A stretch of 64,000 bases of DNA from Spizellomyces punctatus DAOM BR117 (taxonomy: Eukaryota > Chytridiomycota > Chytridiomycetes > Spizellomycetales > Spizellomycetaceae), in NCBI RefSeq assembly GCF_000182565.1, contig NW_015971548.1, forward strand, positions 62,001 through 126,000, in the 5' to 3' direction. The position numbers and the translations under genes are program-made. Each line of letters opens with the position of its first letter. Within the stretch, counting starts at the first letter, position 1. The notes beneath the pieces were generated by a model that was not told the DNA's origin, did not search any database, and saw nothing but the letters and a program-made list of their open reading frames with translations. This document shows, one piece after another, positions 1 to 9,896 of the stretch.

Positions 1-712
1 TATTCTCCAGGAGCGGATCACAATGGAGTTTGCAACTCGAAGTGAAGAAACCATGGTTCAAGCATAGCACCGGGTTTGAACTGGTGTATTATGGTTGCAA
101 TTGCTTAACTATTCCAGTACTGTACAGTAGGCCATACATCAACTCTGGTTAACGCACGCACTGCAATGTTCCTGCTATGCTTTGGACGCTCATCTCTTCA
201 TTACGAGTTGTATAGCGTAATAGGCGTGCAACTCCTATCCATCTATTCACCAGACAACCTGACCACTGGGTTCGTTCAATCACACTTCCTTAGGATCTAT
301 TGTATTTGCCAGATCGTTTGTCGTATGTGTTGCATGCATGCGTTCACACTAATTATAGATACATGGCCAGTATTTAGTCTGCTCACCCACTTGCTCAGAA
401 GCGTCCATAAATCACATACCTCAATTAGACAACGCCAACACCTTGATCCATTCCTTTCAGACTAGAATAGCAAATATCGCTGGGTATGTTACAGAGTACA
501 TACACAGAAGATAATATCCGATGCATAGAAAGTACTCCAAAGTTTTGCTGTAGTTTCAAAGCATGTAAAATCAGTCGATAATATGTAGAAAAGTAGAAGA
601 AAACAGCTGGTGTGTCATGTCCGAATGTCATTTGGTCATGTGAGATCACGCCATGGTGCTTGTATAAAAGTCCGAAAGTCCCCGTTGGGAAAACGCGTCC
701 AACTTCCGCAAG
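1..712. repeat. Dispersed repeat, copy A, with promoter of next gene
   Basis: No gene is supported here. Most of the stretch is one copy of a degenerate dispersed repeat. Positions about 60-175 and 390-655 match, in the same orientation, parts of 4330-4790 and 5529-5580. Positions about 200-400 match 4110-4310 in inverted orientation. Shared landmarks include TGTATTATGGTTGCAAT, GCTGGGTATGTTACAGA and TTTGGTCATGTG. A TATA-like TGTATAAAAG at 661-670 lies about 45 bp before the next start codon, so the repeat appears to supply or abut that promoter. Seen directly by eye; copy number elsewhere is unknown. Confidence 0.65.
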
Positions 713-2126
713 ATGAGAATTCCCACCAGCGAAGAGTGCAAGGACGCCGCGTGCATGCGTGAGCAGCACGTTAAGGCACAGCTACGTAAGCTCGGAAAAA
801 CACCGCTCCCGTTGGGAGCTGTATTGGAAGAAGCCATGGCGGCAGTTGCGCTTCGCACGGAGGCTGAGAGGTAATACGCCGCTCATGTTCTAATCGTAAT
901 TCGCTCCTTACTCATTGGGGTTGGTTATGTCCATCAGCCCCGTTCATTCATTCATCTTTGATCTGGAAGAGATGGAAGAGTTGTGCGCGCGGGACCCAGC
1001 CGCGCTTCCAAGTGAAGACTTGGATTATGTCAGGACTCTTTGGAACAACCGCCCAAGTAAAAAGTACTTCCGCCGCGATCCTGCAGACAAGTACGAAAGG
1101 TTCACAACTCGCGGTCTGCGCATGTGCGCAGATTTCATGTCACGTTTAGAGACGGTAAATACATTCATGTGGCATGGCGCGAGCGTCTCTCTAATGTGGA
1201 TCGCCCTTGCAGATGGTAAGCCAAGGTAGCACTTTCGCACAATTGCTAGGGGCCGTCGCTGGTGAGGCGGCTGAAGATGAAGAGCCATTCCTCGAACTGT
1301 ACGGGGTCATTTTCAACTTGTAAGTTGCCTCTGGCGCACTCTCGCCCGCCTAGATATAGGCCTGACTATTTCACTAGCTGTATGGAATGGAGAAGCCAAC
1401 GTGTTTGGAAGGATGGCGCTGACCATATGCGCCAATGGGATAAGCTTTTCGATGCCCTGGCTCCCAAAAATATTCGTTTCGCCGAGCCATGTTCGTCACC
1501 CCCATCCATGCCACCATTATCTTCGATCATGAAGAGATGGCAAACCCCTGATGGGGACACCCTCGTGTGCATGGTGGCCAAGAAAACCACTTGGGTGGAT
1601 GATCCTGATGAGGCTGAGCAAGCCATCTTAAGGGCGACGAAGGCGTCCAAAGACGCGATGGACCAGATTCTCCGTCGGTTACGACGGACCGTAGAAACGT
1701 GGGTCTCCGTAACCTTGGGGAGACATTGGACCCTTCGCTGTTCATATCGCCTGGCAAGTGGGGTCATTGTCACCGGCAATGTTGGGACGTGGCTTCTCCC
1801 AAATTGCTTTTCCAGTTTTCCTCGGCTCCTTGGAATCTGCCGTATAGTTCTTCTTTGGGGGGTAAGGAAACACCCAATTGTATTGTATTGTCTGGGTTTT
1901 GACGTCATCACGCCTTGTAGCTGGCGCTGGAGGATGTTGCGCGGGAGATCAGGTGTGATTGGATCGGCAGCCCACCCCGCGGACCTTTGAGAATAGCTGA
2001 GACCTTTTCCCCTCCAAAGCCGGAGCCAATGTCTGAGGAGGAGGCCTCACCCTCTAGGAAACGGTATGTCATCATCTTTCCTTCATCAAGTGGTTCTCAT
2101 CGTTCCTTGGTAGGTCTCGGCGTTGA
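713..2126 (+). CDS. Hypothetical protein, six exons, basic C-terminus
   Basis: I do not recognise this family. Exons that keep one frame are 713-870, 938-1154, 1213-1319, 1378-1861, 1921-2063 and 2114-2126, joined by five GT-AG introns of 50 to 67 nt. They give about 373 residues. The protein is charged, with an acidic stretch in exon 3 (AAEDEEPFLELYG) and a short basic tail, SRKRSRR, directly before the stop that could act as a nuclear localisation signal. A TATA-like box lies at 661-670. The second half of exon 4 (about 1700-1861) reads less like protein than another frame there, so an extra intron or frameshift is possible. It sits inside repeat-rich DNA, so a transposon-linked or decaying gene cannot be excluded. 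Confidence 0.45.
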
Positions 2127-2726
2127 GAGTAGTGAGTGCGCTCTCCCCTCTTGTGGTTCGGGATGGTCAGTTTAGGTATTGCGTTGTCGTTCGTCTTTGC
2201 GTGAAGAATTCTGGCCAATTCTTTTGTGCTTTTCACCTTGTGTTATTCGACCTTTCATTGGCGATTGTGGGACCTTTGAATATGTATATATTTTTGCAGA
2301 TGGACATTTGCATTTGTTAAATATAATCTTACTGAGTAAATGAGTTATCCCTGATATTCCTGATATTCGGGGCTTTTTTTTCATCAAAGTCGTCGTTATA
2401 CATATGAATGGATTACCCGCAGTATAGGAGCTGCATGCGGCGGATAAAGTCAGGTTGCACGGCTTGGTCGCCTTGCCCCTTTGACCGCGAATCCTCTGTA
2501 TTGCAAATGTTGTATTGGTCTGCAATGCCCTGGAACGTCAGAATGCACCACATGCACAGGAATTGCTATTATCCGGCAGAACTCATGTCTCTCGGCAAAT
2601 ATGATGGTGAAGATGCTAGTACGGCGAGGGTACTCGTTCCTGTTTGCGTACGAGAACGTTGAAGTTAACGAACCCATGGGACGTGCTACTATAAATGCAC
2701 GCGGCTCTACAGCGTAGCAAGCTGCC

Positions 2727-2752
2727 ATTATGCCACTAAACCAGCAATCGCT
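2727..2752 (-). pseudogene. tRNA-Gly 5'-half remnant
   Basis: The plus strand reads CATTATGCCACTAAACCAGC, against ATTATACCACTAAACCACC in the intact tRNA-Gly(GCC) downstream. This corresponds to the acceptor 5' strand and D arm only. The anticodon and T arms are missing, so it cannot fold as a tRNA. Confidence 0.5.
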
Positions 2753-3027
2753 GCTATTGAGTGGTATTGTTTGGTAGACGCCATGTGTTCAGACTAAGTG
2801 CTCATCATGAGCAGTATTGGTAACCGATAAGACATCCAGTAAACTACTCACTCGTCTTCCTCAGTGTACAACTTGTCGACGTATTCAACCAGACAATCTA
2901 CACGCACAGCTGATCAACAAAGCTTCCGCCATAAACCACCAATGCTTCGTAATAATTAGACTCATTCAAGTTCTTACTCCAGCCGAGAAGAGATATTGCA
3001 AAAGATAGGTCGCAAAGATCAGTTAAC

Positions 3028-3080
3028 GCATTGGCCGCGAATCCAACTCGGGTCTATTACGCTGCATGCGCCACTAAGAC
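3028..3080 (-). pseudogene. tRNA-Gly pseudogene (3' half)
   Basis: The plus strand begins GCATTGGCCGCGAATCCAAC, nearly the same as the 3' half of the functional tRNA-Gly gene about 125 bp away. It carries changes in the T loop (GAATCCAAC for GAATCGAAC) and a destroyed anticodon stem. The D-arm half is eroded to CCACTAAGACC. This is a decayed tandem copy. Confidence 0.65.
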
Positions 3081-3154
3081 CTTGCTTGTTATGGCTGACG
3101 TTTTGCAGAGCAAGCAATTTGGTCACGAAAAAAGTATCGGACGATCATACATTA

Positions 3155-3225
3155 TGCATTGGCCGAGAATCGAACTCGGGTCTACCGCGTGGCAGGCGGT
3201 AATTATACCACTAAACCACCAATGC
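3155..3225 (-). tRNA. tRNA-Gly (anticodon GCC)
   Basis: On the minus strand this 71-nt sequence begins GCATTGGTGGTTTAGTGGTA and ends in the T arm and acceptor ...TTCGATTCTCGGCCAATGC plus discriminator A. The 7-bp acceptor stem GCATTGG/CCAATGC pairs perfectly. The A box (TGGTTTAGTGG) and B box (GTTCGATTC) are present. The anticodon loop CTGCCAC contains GCC. There is no intron. The length matches eukaryotic tRNA-Gly(GCC). Confidence 0.95.
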
Positions 3226-4776
3226 ATGTGTTTATGCAGATCGGTGTAGTATACAAATGTTTTGTCATTGTCTGCTGTTGTCTCTCAACGGGCACCTCGC
3301 ACGAGATGTTCTTTACTAGGAAACTACGCTTTGCACAAGGAACATGCAGTAATGAAGCAGAACTCACAAATGGGCTTCAGAACAGCGGTCATTGGTTACA
3401 GATGGGATGTGCGTTTGACGCACGTAGATGCGGGAACAGAGGGAGGCACACTCGCAGGACGTAGCATCTACATAGGTGGAGATACATGAATGTCCATATA
3501 CAAACATCCAAACGGAAGTACTATGGACGAGAGTAAAAAAGGTATCTCCGGCTCGAGAATGCTGATGGCCAATCCTCTACATAAATGCATTCCCGCCAAC
3601 GCACCCGTTGCAAAAGTGCGAGCAAAATAGATATACAATCCGCAAAACAAAGACAGAAGGGATTTCCCCTTATCCCTAGAGTGATGTCGTTTGCGATACA
3701 TGACGCTCAGCTACTATCAGATCGCAGCGCGATGATCTCGTATTTGCGAATTAGTTACTCGGAACAGCAGGAACGACACCGCAATTCTTACTGTGAATGC
3801 TTGATATGCATCAGCATTATCCTCATCAAGTAAAGTGCAAGTGTAAAAAAAAAACTATGAATGGCATACCGCGTTCACCATGCGAGTTGTGGGAATTCTA
3901 AAGCATCAAAGATGCAGAGAACCGAAAGATGATGAACTATGCCTGAATAGGGCGAAGCCAAAGGAAACTCTGTGTGGAGGCTCGTAGCAATTCTGGCGTG
4001 CAAATCGATCGAGAAAGAATCAGATTTCAATCATTCATCTCCATTTTGAACAGCATACAACACATTCTCGTATGGGCAGGCAATTAGTCAAGCAGGTCGA
4101 ATGCATGCAAACGTGCACGGTGGGTGGGCAGACTAAATACTAGCCATATATGTTAACTAGTGTGAACGCATGCGTGCAACGCACTTGGTAGAAGACCTGA
4201 AAAATACAGAAGATGCAGTTTATGTCCTATGGAAGTATAATTGAAATTGAACCAGTGCTCAGCTTGCCCAGTGAATACATCGATACGACTGTACCACTAC
4301 AACTCGTATCGACTTATTAATCGTTCAAGCATTGCAGCGGGACTGAACTACACAGGTGTATTATGGTTGCAATCATTCAACTATTCCAGTAGGCCATATC
4401 ATCAAATCTGGTTGACACCCGCACTGCAATGTTCGGGTACATGACCAAACGCGTCGATAAATGATGAACGGGAATGAACTTGCGGATACAGTATTTTGAG
4501 GGGTTTAACGAAACGGCGCTCCACAGCTCCACCATTTGCTCCACAGCTCCTCATGCCCGCTTGCTCCCACATGATCAGACGCGTCCATAAATCAAGTATA
4601 ACCCCCCAAATCTTAATTGGACACGGCCGACACTTAGACCGATTTCCTTTAGACTATTTTCACAAATATTGCTGGGTATGTTACAGACTACATATGCAGA
4701 AATTATGATCCGATGCATAGAAAATACCACGCCTGTTTTTCTACATTTTTAAAGCATGTTAAACTAGTTTATGATA
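3226..4776. repeat. Intergenic repeat mosaic, copy B of dispersed repeat
   Basis: No protein gene is supported. About 3920-4010 resembles 6130-6210, sharing CCGAAAGATG, ATGCCTGAATAGGG and GGCGTGCAAA-like blocks. About 4110-4310 is an inverted copy of 200-400 (GCATGCGTTCACACTA on the reverse strand). About 4350-4440 and 4550-4776 are direct copies of 85-175 and 390-590. The block is interrupted at 4776/4777 by the MITE-like element that follows. Confidence 0.6.
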
Positions 4777-5528
4777 GTGTAGAGGTGACAGAAAATGGCA
4801 CTAGCTACTACACCAGGGAATAAACCGGCGACAACCGGTTCGGAAAAGCTAACTAAGCTACTACTAGGCAATTATACACGCAATACGTAACGGTTGGTTC
4901 TAACCGGATAACTGCCCACCACCACATGCGGTCCCTACTAGGCCTTGATCTGGAACTCTTGATGGCATTGAAGCCAGAGTCTTCGCAACATTGGGGAGAC
5001 TCGCAAGCTGGAGGATGTTCAGTGGCAAGGCTTGGAGACTAGAGAAAAAAACTGCAGGTCAGAAGATGACCTGATGACAAGAAATAAAATGATGCAATCA
5101 GTACATACCAACCAAGCTCAACAAATGTGGCAGCATAATAGTAGGTTTTGTTATTGGATCCGATTGGTTGCCACTGGTTCTGATCACGGTTGCTGTCGGG
5201 CGGTCGAGGTCCTCGACACCACCACATCAGCGTTCTCATGGTTGACTGAGTCGCGATGAGGTTGTGTGGGTTGCTATGAGGTTGCAATGTGGGTCGCAAT
5301 GAGCGTTGCACAGATGCTTCGAGTCGAGGATGGGTAAAGAGGTAAGAGGGAAAAGGCCCCCCTTTTATAGACCTTTGGCATGCGCCTCACCGCAGTTTAA
5401 AAAAAAAACATTACAATACATGCCACACCAATCTGAGCGATAGAGGGGGGTTCTGATTATGCGATATGATTAACCGGATTAATCCGGATAATAATGGGTC
5501 CTAGTGCCATTTTCAATCGCCTCTACAC
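4777..5528. mobile_element. MITE-like DNA element with TIRs and TA flanks
   Basis: Terminal inverted repeats run 4777-4804 and 5501-5528. The left end starts GTGTAGAGGTGACAGAAAAT and the right end, reverse-complemented, starts GTGTAGAGGCGATTGAAAAT; 25 of 28 positions match. Both ends abut TA, which fits the TA target-site duplication of Tc1/mariner-like or related elements. No transposase-like reading frame is present in the 752 bp, so it would be non-autonomous. The related repeat copy A (about 560-655) lacks it and acts as a paralogous empty site. Confidence 0.7.
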
Positions 5529-5940
5529 TATGTATGTTGAATCATTTATCGACGCGTTTGGTCATGTGGGATCACGCCAGTCCACCATAGTGGGGAGTAC
5601 CCCAATATGCTTTGGATATTCGATACGTGTAGTCACGTGGAGTCGAATCCCTGATCGTATGTTTATGTAAGGAGACGTAGTACACGCGTGTCTGACCTGC
5701 CGAATGAATTGGGCAATAATAATGGTTTCTCCCACGCTTGCTTTCAGAGAGCATGCTGCCTAAGGTGGAATATGAACTTTTGTGGTGGCCTTTGGAGCAC
5801 CATCGGCGGGTCTGAATTTTCAGTTCACCAAAGTCGATCCTTCCTACTATTTCCATAATGTTTTATGTGAATGACTCGCCGTTAGGTGGCAAAGAAGGGC
5901 TTATATTAGGGAATCTATACGCAGTTCTTAACCTGTAATA
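5529..5940. other. Intergenic, end of repeat copy B
   Basis: Positions 5559-5580 (TTTGGTCATGTGGGATCACG) continue repeat copy B after the MITE-like insertion and match 631-653. Beyond about 5580 I see no similarity to other parts of the window and no supported gene. A GTCACGTGGA motif with an E-box core lies near 5631. Confidence 0.45.
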
Positions 5941-6147
5941 CATTCAGGGTTGACTTTCCAAGTGCTGCGAGATGGTCTTGTAAAAGAGATTGAAACCAAT
6001 GTCGCTCTGCAACATGGTGAAGCATACCAAGTCAAGGAAATGCGGAGAATTACAAAATGGGCGTTTCTTATTGAGACGATGCAACGAGAAGGATTTGAAA
6101 TGTATCTCGAGTCATCTACAAAGGGGAAGGAGAAGATCCGAAAGATG
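5941..6147 (+). CDS. Possible exon of an unrecognised protein
   Basis: The stretch reads as a charged, helix-prone segment (QVLRDGLVKEIETNVALQHG, then KEMRRITKWAFLIETMQREG), and a good donor (AAGATG|GTATGC) follows at 6148. A plausible acceptor, ACATTCAG, precedes it near 5940. No convincing upstream or downstream exon was found, so this is at most part of a gene or a gene relic. The bases just after the donor belong to a repeat also found near 3920-4010. I do not recognise the family. Confidence 0.3.
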
Positions 6148-6979
6148 GTATGCCTGAATAGGGGTGGAGCAAGACGCCCGCGTGGCGATTCTGACGTGCA
6201 AAGAAATGTGGAGGAGAAAGAAAGAAAGAAGAACAAGGGTCTTTCTTCATTTTCCAAAGTGGGGATACAGGCAAGAAAAGAAATGAAAAGCAAATTCTGC
6301 AATTCCCAAATTCCAACGCCATGCATGCGGTCTTTGAATCACAATTAGTGTCGAGTTGAAAACGTGCAATGCGTGTCGTTAATGCAGAGTGTCTGTCACC
6401 GTTGTGGTTTGCATATGCATCATTTTCCTGACACAATGTCATTCATGCAACTTGATTGTCGGGTACAATACTTCATTGCATCACATCGTTGCATCTCAAG
6501 CAAGAACGGCTGAATGCAGAGTTTGCAGAGACATATGGAGCCTATGAACGTGATGCCAAGAGATGGTTATCGACGAAATGGGCTTCACGAAACAAACGAC
6601 AAGACACCATTGAATAAAGCATGAAAAGTAATGTTGGTATCAAGCAATATGGCCGTCTTTGCTCCTCGTGGAAACGAATAAATGGGAATATTTGAACTTT
6701 GTCCCATGTGAATTACCAGTGTCTGTGGTGTGGAAAATTTTCCTAAAAGACCCATCACCTTGTCGTCAGAATGAGGAGTTACAAAAGCATATAAAGCATA
6801 TAAAACGATTGCTACTACTTTCCCCCCCCCCCCCCACACACACACACCATTCTTTTCTATTATTACTTCATTCACAAATACGGGTCGACACAAAGAGCTG
6901 AGCTTTACGAACAGTGGCCACCTGCATCCAAACTGAACGCCATATATCCGATTCTTACGAAAAATACAACCCCTCAACC
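6148..6979. other. Intergenic, simple repeat
   Basis: No gene is supported. A pure C run followed by CA repeats lies at about 6823-6846. The first part (to about 6210) is the dispersed repeat shared with 3920-4010. An A/G-rich tract lies near 6210-6235. Confidence 0.5.
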
Positions 6980-7762
6980 ATGTATCGACAAAAAGGATGC
7001 GCGAGAAAGAACTTTGAGGCTTACTCGTTTGACATCCCCGCGCGTTTGGATACCAAGTTGATTATGACCGATACTTTGCTGAAAAATTTGGCAGACGACG
7101 TGAACCAAAATAGTGCCAGATACACTATTGTACAGCCAGAATGCGACTGTGAAGTGACGTCGGTCATAGATTTAGATTATCCAACGCTTGCAATTCGCAA
7201 AGCTCTGGAAAAAAAGAATCGGCACTTTAATTTTAACCAACAGCCTATTGCTGAAGTGATAACTATGAGGTATTTATCGTGTTGATATTTCAAGATAATA
7301 GACACGTGCTCCAACTCAATCATCACTAGATTGTGGGCTACGCTAGCGATTCGAGATGGGTACATTCAGAAAGATCACATTCAATCTCTAGTTGGTCAAT
7401 CCAGGGAAACGGGGAAGACGCCTTTCCGCACAGTTATACATTGGTTGAATGAACCGTCCCGTGATCATTTCTACGACACTTGTGTTCGTGACAATAAATT
7501 CGGCCGGGAAGCCTGCTTTTTCACATGTCGACCTTGGGTTTCGGAAGTTGAAAGATCGTTTACGACTCCAAAGCAAGTCATGAAAAAGCAAAAGCGCGAC
7601 TCCAGACTCGACCATAATGTCTCCACGGCTGTAGCAAAACACACGCAGAAGTATCAGACCGTAGCATCGCCCATCTATACCGCCCTTGGACAATTGATGT
7701 CCATCATTCCGGAAGAGGAGTTGAATAGTTTTGCCAGACGCATCTACCATCCTGAACATTAG
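6980..7762 (+). CDS. Hypothetical protein, two exons
   Basis: Exon 1 (6980-7269) and exon 2 (7330-7762) are joined by a 60-nt GT-AG intron. Frame is kept through a split AG|A arginine codon, giving about 240 residues. An in-frame upstream ATG exists at 6914; I chose 6980 as the start of the more protein-like sequence. Readable segments include EVTSVIDLDYPTLAIRKALE and LATLAIRDGYIQ-like text at the junction. I recognise no domain. The next 120 bp hold a fragment of a different gene and then a pseudogene, so this may also be a relic, although both exons are open. Confidence 0.45.
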
Positions 7763-7765
7763 TTT

Positions 7766-7882
7766 CTGAATGGACCTGGAACTGGGATGGTAATGAGTGA
7801 ATTGGTAATGACTGGGAAAGTGACGTGTGGGATTGATGTGAGCGGGATCATGGATGGAGGAGTCTTTGCCGTTGTCGAGTAG
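7766..7882 (+). pseudogene. 3'-terminal fragment of Tda3-like FAD oxidoreductase gene
   Basis: The 39 codons read LNGPGTGMVMSELVMTGKVT then CGIDVSGIMDGGVFAV, ending in TAG. They match the last 38 residues of the intact FAD oxidoreductase at 13832-15107, with only a few substitutions. DNA just downstream (GGATGTGGAT...) also resembles that gene's 3' flank. Nothing upstream in this frame matches the rest of the enzyme. It is a detached duplicate of the gene's 3' end, in the opposite orientation to the parent. Confidence 0.8.
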
Positions 7883-7991
7883 ATGGATGTGGATTTCTGA
7901 TGTGTACATAACTTGGGGATCTACATATTGGCCAAAAGACTTCTAAGAAATAGCTGGATAAGGATTCATAGTAGGCATATAAGTCGAAATT

Positions 7992-8684
7992 CTACATATT
8001 GACAAAAGGACTTTTCAAAGTAACATACAATGGAGCATGATCACTCCCAAACCTCTCCTCCTTGTCTTCCTTTATATCCGCGTCCATGTAAGGCTTGTCC
8101 TTCCATTCACAGCGTATACATTGATGATAGCCATCTTGTCGATTTCAACAATCATTACTCGACCCTCTTTATCCCAGTCTACTGTGTGAGGGGTACCGAG
8201 TCCCGAACGTAGGTTGCGACACCATACATTCGTCCGCCACGAAAGCGGACATTTAGAGGATCATTGGCAAGACAGGTATAGCATTTGTATCCAATCTGCG
8301 AGGTCGGATCCTTTGCAGCTTGTTCGGCCTGGAGAATGAGAGCAGTATCTTTGGGACGGAGCCGGATTTCTTGGAGGCAGAAAATGTCTGGGTAGTTAAA
8401 GTGGTGGAGGATACTGCGCAGGGAGGGAGTATGTCGTGGAACCTTTGGTCGAGTTGGTGCAAAGTATGATGTTATCGGCTTGGTGGATGGCGGCTGGATA
8501 TACGGTACGAGGTTCTCAATGTTCCAGGAGAATACTGTAAGGACATTGGCATGTTCGGTAGAGTCGTTGGCGAGGAAACGCTACCAGACACAACCGGCGA
8601 AACAGGCTGAGACGATTCTTTTATGCGTTTAGGAACAGTCTCAATACTTTGGAGCCCGCTGCTGCCAACTTTTCGTTTCAGCAT
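7992..8684 (-). pseudogene. Apn2-like AP endonuclease (ExoIII family) pseudogene
   Basis: The N-terminal part is clear. Exon 1 (8684-8585) and exon 2 (from 8534) are joined by a 50-nt GT-AG intron to give VFSWNIENLVPYIQ, the ExoIII/Apn2 start, followed by IFCLQEIRL (the metal-binding Glu) and GVATYVRDSV. The frame then stops at 8181-8179. One frame over, the family sequence resumes (VDWDKEGRV, AIINVYAVNG), and after a second shift it ends with DADIKEDKEERFGSDHAPLY, which contains the conserved SDH. The central region with the GD-x-N catalytic motif, probably well over 100 residues, is missing. Two frameshifts and an internal deletion make it non-functional. Confidence 0.8.
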
Positions 8685-9896
8685 GTCGCTCCGACCGGAG
8701 GATCTTTTGGTCCGCGCACTTGTGTGTCTGTCAGCATTCGACTGCCCACTCGTGACGTGATTATGTCATCGTCACACTTGCAAAAAGCCACGACTTTTTT
8801 TTTTCAGCACACTTGCGAATCTACGACGGACTCGAAAACAGTTTTTATGATGGATGCAATTGTGATATGCACTCAGCGCCTGAACGGGGTCAATGAACCA
8901 CGACTGCTGTTGGAATGTTGAACGAAATGAAAATTCATTTGGTTATCGTGGGATGTCATTGAGCAATCCATGCCTCTGTCCATCAGATGCAAATCAACTT
9001 GCAACTTGCAGGCTTCTCCCTTCTTGAAGCGTTTCGGAGGGAGCAGAAAAACCAAGACTAAAGGTTAACGCCCAAAAGCACACAATGGTAGTGCCAAGAT
9101 CTTGTGCACTTCAAAATCTCTTGTGTGTGTGTGTGCCGCCTGAACACATCACTTGACAGTTGACCTTTGACCTTTTGCATTCCATTTTTAAAAGACTCGA
9201 CCAGCAAGGCAGCGAATGCGCAGACGACTTGCTCCGTCCAAAAACAAAAAAAGACGTCACAAAAAGCGCAGAAACTTGTAGCGTTTTAAAAAACGGCTGA
9301 ATTTACTCTTTTTCCTTGTTTATAATTTCAAGAATTGACCGCGCGTTCCGACGGGGGGAACGTTAAAAGGCAATTATAACAAGACGTTTTAGGAACTTGA
9401 AGGCCAACTTTGCGGAATCAAACGGCGGCAAAAAAATGGACAAAGGCATAAAGATACCGTTCACCTTCAAGCGATACGACAAAAAATCCAAGTCTTTTGG
9501 GACATTTCATAGCTTATCTAGAGTCTCGTTTGCAGCTCACGAGGACAAGCAATTTCGAACACTTTTTTTTCTTTATGGAGGTCTTAATCTTTTTCTCCGA
9601 CGCTTTCTTCAACTCTTTTTTTTTGTAGTGTGTTTTGTCCAAACTAGGATTAATACCCCACAAAGCCTTATCTCCACACACTGTCTTTATTTTTTTTTGG
9701 TTGTTGGGTCGTTTTTCGCCAAAAAACATACAAATTAAAGGGTGCCGGGGGAGGATTGCACCCTCTCTTCTCCTTTCCTCTCTTGTTTCTTTGCTCGAGC
9801 AGTCGCTGTTCCAGGGGATAACCAGCGTTTTGCTCGGCATAGAGCATAGTTCAACCCCGCCAACAACCCCATTCGTTCACGACATCTCATAACGTC
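8685..9896. other. Intergenic region upstream of nucleoside transporter
   Basis: No gene is supported. The stretch contains several long T and A runs (for example near 9565, 9617, 9690) and a short GT repeat at about 9123-9134. It lies between the divergently oriented Apn2 pseudogene and the transporter, so it should contain the transporter promoter. No convincing TATA box was found. Confidence 0.5.

Larger units (their letters stand above)
2127..3154. other. Intergenic region with tRNA-Gly remnants
   Basis: No protein gene is supported. The stretch contains at least three partial sequences related to the intact tRNA-Gly at 3155-3225: about 2727-2752, about 2931-2944 and 3028-3080. These are listed separately as pseudogenes or in the findings. 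Otherwise it is AT-rich with no recognisable structure. Confidence 0.5.

Noticed and set aside
5640-5665. tRNA-like T-arm (GGAGTCGAATCCC)
   Set aside because: No acceptor stem, D arm or anticodon arm could be found around it.
7992-8684. Functional AP endonuclease
   Set aside because: Two frameshifts and loss of the central catalytic region exclude function unless the sequence is wrong.
9397-9738. Short protein upstream of the nucleoside transporter
   Set aside because: It is made mostly of phenylalanine/leucine from T-runs and has no domain. More likely leader or promoter DNA.
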